Notes: a model not told the origin generated them from the letters alone. A DNA stretch of 64,000 nucleotides from Ciceribacter ferrooxidans (GCF_004137355.1 NZ_SDVB01000101.1:80965-144964), one strand, 5' to 3'. Positions 50,517-60,176 are shown, counted from the first letter of the stretch. Numbers and translations: made by a program.

Positions 50517-52373
50517 TTGCGCGTTCTTCTGTCGGTTTCATGTCTCATCCTCGCGTTCGTTACCGCGGCGCTCGCAAGTCCCGTGGGGGCGCCCCTGCCC
50601 ATGGACCGGGCCTTCCAGCTCAGTGCACATCGTGATCGTGGCGACGTCGTACTCAACTGGCAAATCGAGGACGGCTATTATCTCTATCGCGAATACCTGA
50701 CCGTCACAGCGGACGGCCCGTCGCCTCAGGTGGAAACGCCATCGGGCGTTATCAAGGATGATCCGGGCTTCGGAAGCACCGAGGTCTATTACGGAAAGGC
50801 CACCGCAACCATCGTCGAGCCTCCCGCCGGCACGTTGAAGGTGACGTATCAGGGCTGTCAGGACGGAGGTCTCTGCTATCCTCCGACCACCGTCGAGCTG
50901 GACCCGTCGGCGCTTCCGGTTTCAGCCTCGACCAGCGAACCGGAACGAGAATTGGCAACCTCTGCACCGCAGACGAAGGCCGTTTTTCGGTCGGTTCCCG
51001 ATGTTCCGTCATCTCCGCCGACCGGGGCGGGTATCCGCGTGGCCGACGCTCCGTCCGGCGGCATGGTCGGAGCCCTCCTCGACCGGGGTGGCATTCTTCT
51101 GCTTCTTGCCGGGTTCCTCGGTTTCGGCGTCCTCCTCGCCTTCACCCCATGCGTCTTTCCCATGTACCCGATCCTCGCCGCCACGCTCGCGCGCGAGGGT
51201 GAGAGGCTCTCAGCCGGCCGCGGTTTTGCACTGTCGTCAAGCTATGTCCTCGCGCTTGCCGCGGCCTTCAACCTCCTCGGCGTGGCGGCGGCATGGTCGG
51301 GTCAGAACTTTCAGGCCGCGCTCCAATCGACGAGCGCAACCATTCTGCTGGCCGCCCTCTTCGTGGCGCTCGCATTGTCGAGCTTCGGGCTATTCGAGCT
51401 TCAGCTTCCGGCGTCCGTGAGAAGCGCATTCGGACAACGGCGCACGGGCAGGAGTTCCCTCCTCTCGTCAGCGGCCCTCGGGTTCTCCTCCGCTCTCGGC
51501 ATCGGGCCGTGTGTAACCGCACCGCTCGCCGGCGCCCTCCTCTATATCGCCCAGACCGGCAACGTGGCGCTCGGAGCCGCTTCTCTCTTTGCGCTTGGTA
51601 TCGGCAAGGGTGTCCCGCTGATCCTCATGGGAACTTTCGGCCCGGGCCTGCCGCCACGCGCAGGGCGATGGATGGAGCGCATCCGCCAAGTCTTTGGGTT
51701 CATCTTTCTTGGGACCTCACTCTGGTTCGTCGACCGCCTGCTGTCGCCCGGCATCGGACTGGCGCTGTGGTCGGCGCTGCTCATCACCTTCGCGGTCTTC
51801 ATCGGAACCTTCGACCAACTGGCACCGGATGCCGGCAGCGGTCCTCGTCTTGCCAAGGCTGCAGGCATTCTCGCCGGGTTCTATGGGCTCCTGCTTGCCG
51901 TCGGCGCCGCTTCGGGCTCGACGGACCCTCTCAATCCATTGGCGGCCTTTGCGAGGAGACCAGCCGAAGCCTTGTCCAAACCGAACGAGATCAGCAAGGC
52001 TTCCTTTCAGGCGGTCGGTTCTTCCACCGAACTGTCATCGCTCCTCATGCAAACCGCCGATGCTCGTGCGAGGCCGGCGCTCGCCTACTTCACGGCCGAA
52101 TGGTGCGTCACATGCAGGGCGATCGAGCGGTCCGTCCTTCCGACGCGCGCCGTTGCCAACGCCCTGCGCGATGTCCGTCTCGTCTCCGTCGATCTGACGG
52201 ACCTCACGGACGAGAAGCGATCCCTGATGAACGAACTGCAGGTCGTCGGCCCGCCGACAATGCTGTTCCTTTCGAAAGACCTCCGTGAACTGCCCTCGAC
52301 GCGTCTCGTCGGCGAAATTTCCTCAGAGGCGATTGTCGCCTCTGCAGGGGCAATCAGCGAGCGCGCGCCATGA
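50517..52373 (+). CDS. dsbD: DsbD, transmembrane thiol-disulfide reductase
   Basis: Full three-domain DsbD of 618 residues that carries electrons from cytoplasmic thioredoxin to periplasmic partners. After a signal peptide (LLSVSCLILAFVTAALA), the N-terminal domain has C114 and C120 in YQGCQDGGLCYPP. The membrane domain carries FTPCVFPMYPILAA and GIGPCVTAPLAGALL, the paired cysteines of the channel. The C-terminal thioredoxin domain has AEWCVTCRAIE (C530-C533). It starts at TTG with GGAG eight bases upstream, which puts the signal peptide at the N-terminus. The end overlaps the next gene by ATGA, and a PmrA-type box precedes it. Confidence 0.92.
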   Translation: MRVLLSVSCLILAFVTAALASPVGAPLPMDRAFQLSAHRDRGDVVLNWQIEDGYYLYREYLTVTADGPSPQVETPSGVIKDDPGFGSTEVYYGKATATIVEPPAGTLKVTYQGCQDGGLCYPPTTVELDPSALPVSASTSEPERELATSAPQTKAVFRSVPDVPSSPPTGAGIRVADAPSGGMVGALLDRGGILLLLAGFLGFGVLLAFTPCVFPMYPILAATLAREGERLSAGRGFALSSSYVLALAAAFNLLGVAAAWSGQNFQAALQSTSATILLAALFVALALSSFGLFELQLPASVRSAFGQRRTGRSSLLSSAALGFSSALGIGPCVTAPLAGALLYIAQTGNVALGAASLFALGIGKGVPLILMGTFGPGLPPRAGRWMERIRQVFGFIFLGTSLWFVDRLLSPGIGLALWSALLITFAVFIGTFDQLAPDAGSGPRLAKAAGILAGFYGLLLAVGAASGSTDPLNPLAAFARRPAEALSKPNEISKASFQAVGSSTELSSLLMQTADARARPALAYFTAEWCVTCRAIERSVLPTRAVANALRDVRLVSVDLTDLTDEKRSLMNELQVVGPPTMLFLSKDLRELPSTRLVGEISSEAIVASAGAISERAP

Positions 52374-53185
52374 ATGCCGTCGCCATCGGACCTCTCGCCT
52401 TCGATGCCGAACGGCTCGCCGCCATCGCCGGTCTGGTCGCCTTTCTCGCTTTGACGTCTTTTCTCGCCTGGCGCGTGGACGACAGACTCGCCCGCTGGTC
52501 GACATGGACCGCCTTTTCCGGTGTGGCCGGCGCGCGGGCGGTACATGTGCTTCAGCACCTGGACGGCTTCCTCTCCGAACCATGGCGGATCTTCGCCCTT
52601 TGGCAGGGCGGCTTTTCCTGGGCCGGAGGAGCCGCGGCCGTTCTCACGATGATGGTTATTCTGTTCGTCCGGGACCGACGGCTCTTTGCCTGGGGGGCGG
52701 CGAGTGTCGTTGCAGGGGTGACAATCACGGGGTTGACCGCCTTCCTGACGCTCTCCCGGACGCATGCTCCACCCCCTGACGTCACCTTGCCGAGCCTCAC
52801 AGGAAATCAGGTCGCAGTCGGCGGCGGAGGCCGGCCGATCGTTCTCAACCTTTGGGCCACATGGTGCCCGCCATGCCGGCGCGAACTGCCGATGATGGCG
52901 GAGATTGCCGACGGGGCGACAGGCGTCGATTTCCTCTTCGCCAATCAGGGGGAGCAGTCGGCGCAGGTGGACAGGTATCTCCGAGGCCAGCGCCTGACGC
53001 TCCGCGAGGTCGTTCTAGACCCGCAGATGACGCTCAGCCGCCATTACAGCGCGGTCGGACTGCCCGCCACACTCTTTCTCGCAGAAGACGGAACCGTGAT
53101 GGCCTCCCATCTCGGCGAAATCTCTCGCGAGGTTCTCATCCAGCAAATTGAACGACTGACAGACCGAGAAGGAAACTTGCAATGA
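52370..53185 (+). CDS. TlpA-like thioredoxin fused to an Lgt-like membrane domain
   Basis: Protein of 271 residues. The N-terminal 130 residues form about four helices; [15 protein letters not shown] and [15 protein letters not shown] resemble the core of prolipoprotein diacylglyceryl transferase. The Lgt histidine of the FHGG-type motif is replaced (SWAGG), so transferase activity is doubtful. The C-terminal half is a periplasmic TlpA/ResA-type thioredoxin with [15 protein letters not shown] (C166-C169) and cis-proline [11 protein letters not shown]. It overlaps dsbD before it and the L,D-transpeptidase gene after it, both by ATGA. It may be a DsbD-reduced thiol reductase serving the neighbouring proteins. 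Confidence 0.85.
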   Translation: MNAVAIGPLAFDAERLAAIAGLVAFLALTSFLAWRVDDRLARWSTWTAFSGVAGARAVHVLQHLDGFLSEPWRIFALWQGGFSWAGGAAAVLTMMVILFVRDRRLFAWGAASVVAGVTITGLTAFLTLSRTHAPPPDVTLPSLTGNQVAVGGGGRPIVLNLWATWCPPCRRELPMMAEIADGATGVDFLFANQGEQSAQVDRYLRGQRLTLREVVLDPQMTLSRHYSAVGLPATLFLAEDGTVMASHLGEISREVLIQQIERLTDREGNLQ

Positions 53186-53886
53186 CACCTGCCAATGCCA
53201 CCCTGACACGATCGGGGTTGCGGCTCGGGGCCCTCTTGCTGCTCGCCGCAGGCATATCCGCCTGCTCGCAGACAGATCCGGTGCGCCCGAAAATCGAAAC
53301 GCCGAAGGTGGCTGAAAGCATCGCCAGCATGTACGCGCCCATGCAGGATGGCGAGGAGACGGTGCCCGGTATCGACGTCTCGAAGATGGATCCGAAGAAC
53401 GTCCGCCAGGTGGTGGACTACAAGACAGGCTATCCGCCCGGGACCATCGTCGTCGACCCCTACGCCCGCCTTCTCTACCTCGTCATGGAGAATGGCAAGG
53501 CAATGCGTTATGGCGTCGGCGTCGCGAAGGCCGGCATGGAATTCAAGGGAGAGGCCGATATCGCGCGCAAGGCGCAGTGGCCCGGCTGGGTCCCGACCCA
53601 GAGCATGATCAAGCGGGATCCGGAACGCTACGCTCCCCTGGCGGCCGGACTGCCGGGCGGCGTCAAGAACCCTCTCGGTGCCCGCGCCCTCTATCTCTAT
53701 CAGGACGGCAGAGACACGCTCTACCGCATCCACGGCACCAACGAGCCGTGGTCGATCGGCAAGTCGGTTTCGTCCGGCTGCATCCGCCTACTCAACCACG
53801 ACATCATCGACCTGCACCGCCGCGTTCCGAAAGGATCGAAGGTCGTGGTGCTTGGCCCGGAAGAATCAGGAAAAGGAGAAAGATGA
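53182..53886 (+). CDS. L,D-transpeptidase lipoprotein (YkuD domain)
   Basis: Peptidoglycan cross-linking or anchoring enzyme of 234 residues. The N-terminus is a lipoprotein signal with lipobox GISAC (C28 as the lipidated residue). The YkuD domain includes [20 protein letters not shown] and ends with [20 protein letters not shown], giving the catalytic His and Cys (C200). No other cysteine remains after processing, so the catalytic thiol is a natural client for the Dsb/TlpA proteins encoded around it. Coupled by ATGA to the thioredoxin gene; dsbA follows. Confidence 0.9.
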   Translation: MTPANATLTRSGLRLGALLLLAAGISACSQTDPVRPKIETPKVAESIASMYAPMQDGEETVPGIDVSKMDPKNVRQVVDYKTGYPPGTIVVDPYARLLYLVMENGKAMRYGVGVAKAGMEFKGEADIARKAQWPGWVPTQSMIKRDPERYAPLAAGLPGGVKNPLGARALYLYQDGRDTLYRIHGTNEPWSIGKSVSSGCIRLLNHDIIDLHRRVPKGSKVVVLGPEESGKGER

Positions 53887-53887
53887 G

Positions 53888-54508
53888 ATGATCACCCGCA
53901 GAAACCTGCTCACCGCCGCCGCTGGCGCTGGCGCCTTCGTGACGCTGGCTCCCGGCATTGCCCTCAGCCAGGAAATCACCGAGAGAACCGTCTTCTTCGA
54001 CCCTGACGCGCGGGCTCTCGGCAATCCCAAGGGCGACGTCACCGTGGTGGAATTCTTCGATTATCAATGCCCGTACTGCAAGAAGATCCATCCCACGGTG
54101 GAGAAGGTGATCAAGGAAGACGGCAACGTCCGTCTGGTGATGAAAGATTGGCCGGTCTTCGGCGATGCGTCGATCTTCGCCGCACAGGCCGTTCTGGGCG
54201 CTGCACAGATCGGCAAATACGAGGTTGCGATGGAAGCGCTGATGAAGACGGTCGGCAAGCTCACGAATGACGAGGTCGAAAAGGTTCTGACAGGCGCCGG
54301 CCTGTCGATGACGGAGATCGCCGCCTCGGTGAACAAGCACACGAGCAAGATCTCCGGCCTGCTCGATCGCAACTACAACCAGGCGCTGGCCTTCAATTTC
54401 GTCGGCACGCCCTCATTCGTCATCGGACGCACGACCTTCGGCGGCGTCCTCGACGAAAAGGGCCTGAAGGGGGCGATCGCCGAAGCCCGGGCAGCAAAGG
54501 CGGGATGA
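53888..54508 (+). CDS. DsbA-family periplasmic thiol-disulfide protein
   Basis: Thioredoxin-fold protein of 206 residues with a helical insertion, DsbA/DsbG/Com1 type. The N-terminus (MITRRNLLTAAAGAGAFVTL) is a twin-arginine-like signal. The active site is FDYQCPYCKKIHP (C61-C64) and the cis-proline loop FVGTPSFVIG. The CPYC motif resembles ScsC/DsbA of copper-tolerance loci. The ATG has AAGGAG upstream and begins two bases after the transpeptidase stop. As the last gene of the operon it may act as an oxidase, or as an isomerase kept reduced by DsbD. Confidence 0.9.
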   Translation: MITRRNLLTAAAGAGAFVTLAPGIALSQEITERTVFFDPDARALGNPKGDVTVVEFFDYQCPYCKKIHPTVEKVIKEDGNVRLVMKDWPVFGDASIFAAQAVLGAAQIGKYEVAMEALMKTVGKLTNDEVEKVLTGAGLSMTEIAASVNKHTSKISGLLDRNYNQALAFNFVGTPSFVIGRTTFGGVLDEKGLKGAIAEARAAKAG

Positions 54509-54572
54509 CGCCAACCAAGAACGACGCTGGTTTCGAGGCAAGACCTGAAACCGTCTGGCCCACGGCATCGAT

Positions 54573-54608
54573 GTTCCCTGCATCCCGTCTGACAGGATGC
54601 AGGGGAAC
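54573..54608 (+). terminator. stem-loop between convergent dsbA and isomerase genes
   Basis: GTTCCCTGCATCC (54573-54585) pairs with GGATGCAGGGGAAC (54595-54608), a 13-base stem with one bulged G and a nine-base loop. It lies in the 108-base convergent gap and can serve as terminator for both directions, though it has no T-run. Confidence 0.6.
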
Positions 54609-54616
54609 CCGGATTG

Positions 54617-55546
54617 TCAAGCTCGCGAGACCGCCAATTCGGCGACCGGCTGGCCGCGGTCGTTGAGCGCCATCAGATGGCGGGCGCGCGCCAGGCTTTC
54701 CGGCTGTTCGGCGCGATAACGGGCGCCGATTTCCATCATGGCGACGGTGCCGGGCAGGAAGTCGAGTTCGCTGAAGATATCTTCCCAGTCGATGTCACCC
54801 CAGCCGAGCGGCATGTGCAGGTCGCCGATGCCCATCGCGGTGTTTTCCTGCGGATGAAACCCCTTGTAGAAGCCCTGCGGGCGGCCGAAGCTATCGTGCA
54901 GGTGCAGATGGCCGGCAACCGGCGCCATGGCGGCGATCTGTTCGCGGAAGTTGAGGCCGCGATAGGTCGATTCGATATAGGCGTGGCTGAAGTCGATGAG
55001 GGCGACGACATTGGCGTGATTGACGGCCTTGACCGTCGCCGCGACCTCGGCCGGCGTCTGGCGATACTGGCCGGGCTCGGTGGTGAAGATGTTTTCCAGC
55101 GCGATGCGCACGCCGTAGGGCCTGGCAGATTCGGCCAGTTCTAAAAGGGCTTCGCGTTCCCGCAGGTCGGCTGCGGCCCGGTCGCAGATCTGCTCGGCGC
55201 GCAGGCAGCCGCCATGCTGGACGAGGATGCGGGCATCGATCCGGTCGCAGATCTCGATGAGCGCCTTGGCGGCGTCGATCTGGTAGCGGCAGGTGGCCGG
55301 GTCCATGAAGTTGGACGAGACGAGGCCGTGCACCGTGTAGCGGAAGTCGAACTGCTTCGTGAGGGCAACGAGACGCTCGGCGCGATCCTTGATGATGCGG
55401 CCGCCGGCAATCAGGTCGAGCGTGGTCACGCCCAGTTCGACCGTGTCGACGCCCATGTCGGCGAGCGCCCGAAGGTCGTCCCCGAGGCTCTGCATCTCGC
55501 CATTGTCCGAGCCGGCATTGAAGCCGGTTGCGATGATATTGCTCAT
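54617..55546 (-). CDS. sugar phosphate isomerase/epimerase (xylose isomerase-like TIM barrel)
   Basis: Protein of 309 residues in the AP-endonuclease-2/xylose isomerase-like barrel family. Metal-binding features are ELGVTTLDLIAGG early, RIALENIFTTEPG near 145, IDFSHAYIESTYRG near 190, HLHLHDSFGRPQG near 215, and MMEIGARY near 280. Such enzymes isomerise or epimerise keto-sugars, inososes or similar polyols. The ATG of MSNIIATG has CTGGAGTG upstream. It is the last gene of the leftward transporter/phosphodiesterase operon, implying it acts on the sugar or polyol freed from the imported compound. Confidence 0.82.
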   Translation of the reverse strand: MSNIIATGFNAGSDNGEMQSLGDDLRALADMGVDTVELGVTTLDLIAGGRIIKDRAERLVALTKQFDFRYTVHGLVSSNFMDPATCRYQIDAAKALIEICDRIDARILVQHGGCLRAEQICDRAAADLREREALLELAESARPYGVRIALENIFTTEPGQYRQTPAEVAATVKAVNHANVVALIDFSHAYIESTYRGLNFREQIAAMAPVAGHLHLHDSFGRPQGFYKGFHPQENTAMGIGDLHMPLGWGDIDWEDIFSELDFLPGTVAMMEIGARYRAEQPESLARARHLMALNDRGQPVAELAVSRA

Positions 55547-55580
55547 GTTTTCACTCCAGGTGTGTAGGTTGGGCAAGGGT

Positions 55581-56330
55581 TCAGGCGGCAGCCGCGATCT
55601 TGGCGCGCAGGTCGAGGGCGAGGTCGGGGCTGTCGGAGGTCAGGTGTCCGATGCCGCGCTCCAGCCATTTGCCGATCAGCGCCTCGTCGTTGAGCGTCCA
55701 GACGCAGAGACGATGGAGTGGCAGCAGGCTGGTGATCAGGTCCCATTCGGCCTCCATCAGTTCGTGATGGATGGCGACGATCTCGACGAGATCTTCAACC
55801 TGCTCGATGAACCGCTTCAGGCCGCCTTGCCTCTCCGCCCAGGCGGCATTGACCGAGACCAGTCTCGCAATGTCGGGAGCGACGCGACGGCAGCCTTCGA
55901 GCACGGAGACGTCGAACGAGGTCAGATAGCTGCGATCGGCAAGGCCCTGGGCGGCAAGTTCCGCGGCGACCTTCTCGACGATGCCGGGATAGGGCGTACC
56001 GCTCTCGTCGCTTTTGATCTCGACGTGAAGAGGCAGACCATCGGCCGCCGCCAGAACCGAAAGCACCTCGGACAGCGTCGGGATCGTTTCGTCGCTGTCT
56101 TTGAGCCTGACGTTCATGCGCGCCTCGGGTGTCAGCGCCCGGACCGGTCCATGGCCCTCCGTCGTGCGCTCGAGGGTCGCGTCATGGATGACGAGGAGTT
56201 CGCCGGCATCGGTGAGGTGGACGTCGAACTCGACGGCATCGACACCGAGTTCGCGCACGTTGCGGAAGCCTTGAAGCGAGTTTTCGGGCCAGAGATTGCG
56301 GGCGCCGCGATGGCCGGTGATCAGTGTCAT
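55581..56330 (-). CDS. glycerophosphodiester phosphodiesterase (GDPD family)
   Basis: Metal-dependent TIM-barrel phosphodiesterase of 249 residues. The catalytic residues are in LITGHRGARNLWPENSLQGF (both His-Arg and the ENS Glu) and EFDVHLTDAGELLVIHDATL (Glu, Asp, His). It splits glycerophosphodiesters or related sugar phosphodiesters into an alcohol and a phosphate. No signal peptide, so it acts after uptake. Its place directly after the Opp-type permease genes indicates that a phosphodiester is the transported substrate. Confidence 0.92.
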   Translation of the reverse strand: MTLITGHRGARNLWPENSLQGFRNVRELGVDAVEFDVHLTDAGELLVIHDATLERTTEGHGPVRALTPEARMNVRLKDSDETIPTLSEVLSVLAAADGLPLHVEIKSDESGTPYPGIVEKVAAELAAQGLADRSYLTSFDVSVLEGCRRVAPDIARLVSVNAAWAERQGGLKRFIEQVEDLVEIVAIHHELMEAEWDLITSLLPLHRLCVWTLNDEALIGKWLERGIGHLTSDSPDLALDLRAKIAAAA

Positions 56331-56361
56331 GAGCTTGGTCCTGGATGTGGGTCGAGAGAGG

Positions 56362-57243
56362 TCAGCGCACGGTCGGGTCGAGCTTGTCGCGCAGCCAGTC
56401 GCCGGCGAGCGAGATCGACAGCGTAGTCAGCATGATGACGGCGGCCGGCGCGAGCATGATCCACGGCGCGCGCGTCAGGTATTCGCGGCCGAAGCCGACC
56501 ATGTTGCCGAGACTGGTTTCGGGCGGCTGCACGCCAAGCCCGAGGAAGGAAAGGCCGCTTTCCATCAGGATGATCTCGGGGAAGGTCAGCGTCATCGAGA
56601 CGATCAGCGTCGAGGCGACATTGGGCAGGATGTGGCGGAAATAGACCCGGAAAGGCGTGGCGCCGAGCTGTACAACGGCCGAGGCATAGCCCTGGGCGCT
56701 CGCCGAAATCGCCAGTCCCCGGGCGATGCGGGCATAGCGCTCCCAGCCGTAGAAGCCCATCAGACAGACGATCAGCAGCATGGACGAGCCGAAGAAGGCT
56801 AGAACCGCGAGCGACATGATGAGAAAGGGCAACGCCGCCTGGAAGTCGGCGAGCACGAGCACCAGGTGTTCGACCCAGCCGCGGAACTTGGCTGCGGCAA
56901 AGCCGAGCACCGTGCCGAACACCGCCGAGAGGATCGTGGCGCTGAACGCGATCACGAGCGAGACGCGGATCGACTGGATCAGGCGGGCGAGCACGTCGCG
57001 GCCGAGCTCGTCCGTGCCGAGCCAGTGCTTGGCATTGCCGGGGGCGGCGAGACGGTTGGCAAGGTCCATCGCCGTGATCCCGTACGGGCGCAGCAGGTCG
57101 GCGAAGATCGCCACCAGTACCATGGCGAGGAGCCACAACATGCCGAGCCCGATCGAAAGGGGAACGTTGCGGCGAAGGGTGGAAAGGACGCCGGTGCCGT
57201 GGCCGCTTCGCGGTTGCGCCTGTGCCATGTCAGTCGAGCTCAT
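56362..57243 (-). CDS. Opp/Dpp-type ABC transporter permease (DppC-like)
   Basis: Membrane subunit of 293 residues. The N-terminal leader (AQAQPRSGHGTGVLSTLRRN) precedes the first helix; RLAAPGNAKHWLGTDELGRD is the conserved DppC/OppC motif before the core helices. The ATPase-contact loop includes YARIARGLAISASAQGYASA. RBS GAGGAGG. It follows the DppB-like gene after ten bases and precedes the GDPD gene by 31. Confidence 0.92.
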   Translation of the reverse strand: MSSTDMAQAQPRSGHGTGVLSTLRRNVPLSIGLGMLWLLAMVLVAIFADLLRPYGITAMDLANRLAAPGNAKHWLGTDELGRDVLARLIQSIRVSLVIAFSATILSAVFGTVLGFAAAKFRGWVEHLVLVLADFQAALPFLIMSLAVLAFFGSSMLLIVCLMGFYGWERYARIARGLAISASAQGYASAVVQLGATPFRVYFRHILPNVASTLIVSMTLTFPEIILMESGLSFLGLGVQPPETSLGNMVGFGREYLTRAPWIMLAPAAVIMLTTLSISLAGDWLRDKLDPTVR

Positions 57244-57253
57244 GACGTCCTCC

Positions 57254-58180
57254 TCAATGGGCGGTTTGGGCGCGCAGGCGCGGGTCGAGCCAGCCGTAGA
57301 GCAGGTCGACGATGAGGTTGGAGATCACCATGGTCGCGGCGATCAGGAGAAGGATGCATTGCACAACGGCGAGATCGCGATTGGCGACCGAGACGACCAA
57401 GAGCCGGCCGATACCCGGCCAGGAGAAGATCGATTCCACCACGACGGCGCCGGCGATCAGCGAGCCGACCATGAAGCCGACGATGGTGACGATCGGCACG
57501 GCGGCGTTCGGCAGCGCGTGTTGCCAGACCACATCCGGCCATTTCAGCCCCTTGGCAGAGGCGGTGCGGATATAGGGCTGGCCCATCACCTCGATCATGG
57601 CGCTTCGCGAGAACCGGGCGAGGATGCCGATCCCGCCTATGCTCATGGTGAGCGTCGGCAGCAGGCCGTGCATCCAGGTGTCCTGTCCGCCGGAGGGAAG
57701 GAGACCGAGGCTCACGGAAAAGACAAGGACGAGGAGCAGGCCCATGACGAAGGAGGGAATGGTGAAGCCGAGGACGGAGAGCATGATCACGCCGCGGTCG
57801 ATGATGCTCTGGCGGTGAAGGGCGGCATAGACCCCGGCCGGAATGCCGATCAGCAGTTTCAGCACGAGTGCGGGAAGGGTCAGCTGCAGCGTGGCGGGAA
57901 TGCGTTCCAGCACCAGTTGCAGGGCGGACGCCTTGTCGCGCATCGAAACGCCGAAATCGCCGGTGAAGATCGACCTGATGTAGGCGAGGTATTGGATCCA
58001 CAAGGGTTGGTCGAGCCCCCAGGCCTTTCGGAAGGCATCGACTGCCTCCTGCGGCACGTCGGGGCCGAGCATGACCTGGGCGGGATCGCCCGACATGCGC
58101 AGCACGACGAAGGCGAAGGTGACGACGGCCAGGATGGTGATGAAGGCGCGCAGCAGGCGGGTGAAGACGAAGCGGATCAT
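57254..58180 (-). CDS. Opp/Dpp-type ABC transporter permease (DppB-like)
   Basis: Membrane subunit of 308 residues beginning MIRFVFTRLLRAFITILAVV, the classic DppB first helix. MSGDPAQVMLGPDVPQEAVD is the conserved early periplasmic segment, and the cytoplasmic loop YIRTASAKGLKWPDVVWQHA contacts the ATPases. It starts ten bases after the second ATPase gene. It pairs with the DppC-like protein to form the pore. Confidence 0.92.
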   Translation of the reverse strand: MIRFVFTRLLRAFITILAVVTFAFVVLRMSGDPAQVMLGPDVPQEAVDAFRKAWGLDQPLWIQYLAYIRSIFTGDFGVSMRDKASALQLVLERIPATLQLTLPALVLKLLIGIPAGVYAALHRQSIIDRGVIMLSVLGFTIPSFVMGLLLVLVFSVSLGLLPSGGQDTWMHGLLPTLTMSIGGIGILARFSRSAMIEVMGQPYIRTASAKGLKWPDVVWQHALPNAAVPIVTIVGFMVGSLIAGAVVVESIFSWPGIGRLLVVSVANRDLAVVQCILLLIAATMVISNLIVDLLYGWLDPRLRAQTAH

Positions 58181-58190
58181 GGTCGTCTCC

Positions 58191-59177
58191 TCACGCGGCG
58201 AGCGGCGCGTCGGCGCCTTCGACGAGGTGGCAGGCGGCGGTTCGCTGGACGCCGATGGTCCGCAGCGCCGGCACGGTGGTGCGGCAGATGTCCGCCGCTA
58301 GCGGACAGCGCGGATGGAAGGCGCAGCCGGACGGCCGGTTGGCCGGGTTCGGCGGCTCGCCCTGCAGGATCGTCCGGCCGGTGAGCGGCTTGCCCGGAAC
58401 CGGTACGCTGGAAACCAGCGCCCGGGTATAGGGATGCTGCGGCGAGGCGAAGATTACGTCGGACGAGGCCTCCTCGACGATCCGGCCGAGATACATGACC
58501 GCGACGCGGTCGGCGATGTTGCGTACCACCTTCAGGTCATGGCTGATGAACACCATGGCGATGCCGTTGTCCTCCTGCAGGTCGCGCAGCATGTTGACGA
58601 CCTGCGCCTGGATCGACACGTCGAGCGCCGAAACGGGCTCGTCGCAGACCAGCAGCTTCGGCCGCGTGGCGAGCGCGCGTGCAATCACGGCCCGCTGGCG
58701 TTGCCCGCCGGAGAGTTCGTGCGGATAGCGGTCGGCCTGGTCTTGGCGCAGCCCGACGGCCGCCATCAGCGAGTTGACGCGGGCCGGGCGTTCATCCTTC
58801 GGCAGAAGGTCGTGAATCTCCAGCGGTTCGCCGATCTGGGCGGCGATGGTGAGGCGTCGGTCGAGTGCCGCCAACGGATCCTGGTAGACGAGCTGCATCT
58901 TTGCCCTGAGCGCGCGCCATTCGGCGGTGCCGGGTTCCGGCATGGACTTGCCCTCGAAAGTCACCCTTCCGGCCTGTGCCGGGTCGATGCCGAGCAGCAT
59001 GCGCCCCAGCGTCGACTTGCCGGAGCCGGACTCGCCGACGATGCCGAGCGCCTCGCCCGGCAGGACGCTCAACGAGACGTCGTCGACGGCGCGCACCGGA
59101 GTCGGCTTGCCGAACAGGCCGCGCCGCAACTGGTAGATACGGGTGAGGTTCTCGGCGGTGATGAGGGGAGCAGTCAC
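58191..59177 (-). CDS. Opp/Dpp-type ABC transporter ATP-binding protein (DppF-like)
   Basis: ATPase of 328 residues. Walker A GESGSGKSTLGRML, signature [17 protein letters not shown], Walker B LLVCDEPVSALDVS, switch MVFISHDLKVVRN. The C-terminal oligopeptide-transporter extension has GCAFHPRCPLAADIC, a cysteine motif that binds an iron-sulfur cluster in some DppD/DppF. It abuts the partner ATPase gene directly. Confidence 0.92.
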   Translation of the reverse strand: MTAPLITAENLTRIYQLRRGLFGKPTPVRAVDDVSLSVLPGEALGIVGESGSGKSTLGRMLLGIDPAQAGRVTFEGKSMPEPGTAEWRALRAKMQLVYQDPLAALDRRLTIAAQIGEPLEIHDLLPKDERPARVNSLMAAVGLRQDQADRYPHELSGGQRQRAVIARALATRPKLLVCDEPVSALDVSIQAQVVNMLRDLQEDNGIAMVFISHDLKVVRNIADRVAVMYLGRIVEEASSDVIFASPQHPYTRALVSSVPVPGKPLTGRTILQGEPPNPANRPSGCAFHPRCPLAADICRTTVPALRTIGVQRTAACHLVEGADAPLAA

Positions 59178-60176
59178 TTATGCGCCTTCCAGGATCTTCG
59201 TCTTGACGGATTGCGGGCGGGTGGCCGGGACGCGGCTGAAGCAGGCGAGCCGGCGACCGTCCTCCATCGGTTCGAGCATCGGCCGCTGTTCGGTGCAGCC
59301 GTCGGTGGCGCGCGCGCAGCGCGGGGCGAAGGCGCAGCCGGCGGACAGGTGTTTCGGGTTGGGCACGGTTCCGGGAATGGGGATCAGCCGGTTTCGCGGC
59401 CCGTCAATGCGCGGGATCGCGTCGAACAGGCCGCGGGTATAGGGATGGCGAGGTTCGGAAAACAGCTGTTCGATCGAGCCCTGCTCGACGATTCGTCCGG
59501 CATACATGACGCAGACACGGTCGCAGACCTGGGAGACGGCGCCGAGGTCATGGCTGATGAAGACGGTGGCCATGCCGGTCTCGGCGCGAAGCGCGATGAG
59601 CAGATCCAGGATCTGCGCCTGGATCGTCGCATCCAGCGCCGTGGTCGGTTCGTCGGCGATCAGAAGGTCCGGCTGTCCGGCAAGCGCCATGGCGATCATC
59701 AGCCGCTGGCACTGGCCGCCGGAGAATTCGTGGGAATAAAGATCGAAACGCCGGCGGGCATCGGGAATGCCAACCATGTCCATCAGCCGCAGCGCCTCGG
59801 CCTTCGCGGCCTCGCCCTTGAGCCCGCGATGGAGCGTCAGCGCCTCGGTGATCTGCCGGCCGATGCGGATGACCGGATTGAGCGAACTCGACGGATCCTG
59901 GAAGATCATCGCCACACGGCCGCCGCGCACGCTTTCGAGCGCCTGGCGCGGCGCCCCGCAGACCTCGCGTCCCTCGACGCGGACCGAACCGGTGACGCGC
60001 GCCTTGCCCGGCAGCAGGCCAAGCGCGGCCAGCCAGGTCACCGACTTGCCGCAGCCGGATTCGCCGACCAGGCCCAGCGCCTCGCCAGGTTTCACGTCGA
60101 GATCGATGCCGTGCAGCACCGGCACGCCGTCGAAGGAGACAGTCAGATTGCGCAGTTCGACAAGATTGGAGCTCAT
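59178..60176 (-). CDS. Opp/Dpp-type ABC transporter ATP-binding protein (DppD-like)
   Basis: ATPase of 332 residues. Walker [33 protein letters not shown] signature, Walker [15 protein letters not shown], switch [13 protein letters not shown]. The C-terminal cysteine cluster [20 protein letters not shown] is complete. The signature has Cys in place of the more common Arg (GGQCQR). It comes after the binding-protein gene, from which it is separated by a stem-loop. Confidence 0.92.
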   Translation of the reverse strand: MSSNLVELRNLTVSFDGVPVLHGIDLDVKPGEALGLVGESGCGKSVTWLAALGLLPGKARVTGSVRVEGREVCGAPRQALESVRGGRVAMIFQDPSSSLNPVIRIGRQITEALTLHRGLKGEAAKAEALRLMDMVGIPDARRRFDLYSHEFSGGQCQRLMIAMALAGQPDLLIADEPTTALDATIQAQILDLLIALRAETGMATVFISHDLGAVSQVCDRVCVMYAGRIVEQGSIEQLFSEPRHPYTRGLFDAIPRIDGPRNRLIPIPGTVPNPKHLSAGCAFAPRCARATDGCTEQRPMLEPMEDGRRLACFSRVPATRPQSVKTKILEGA

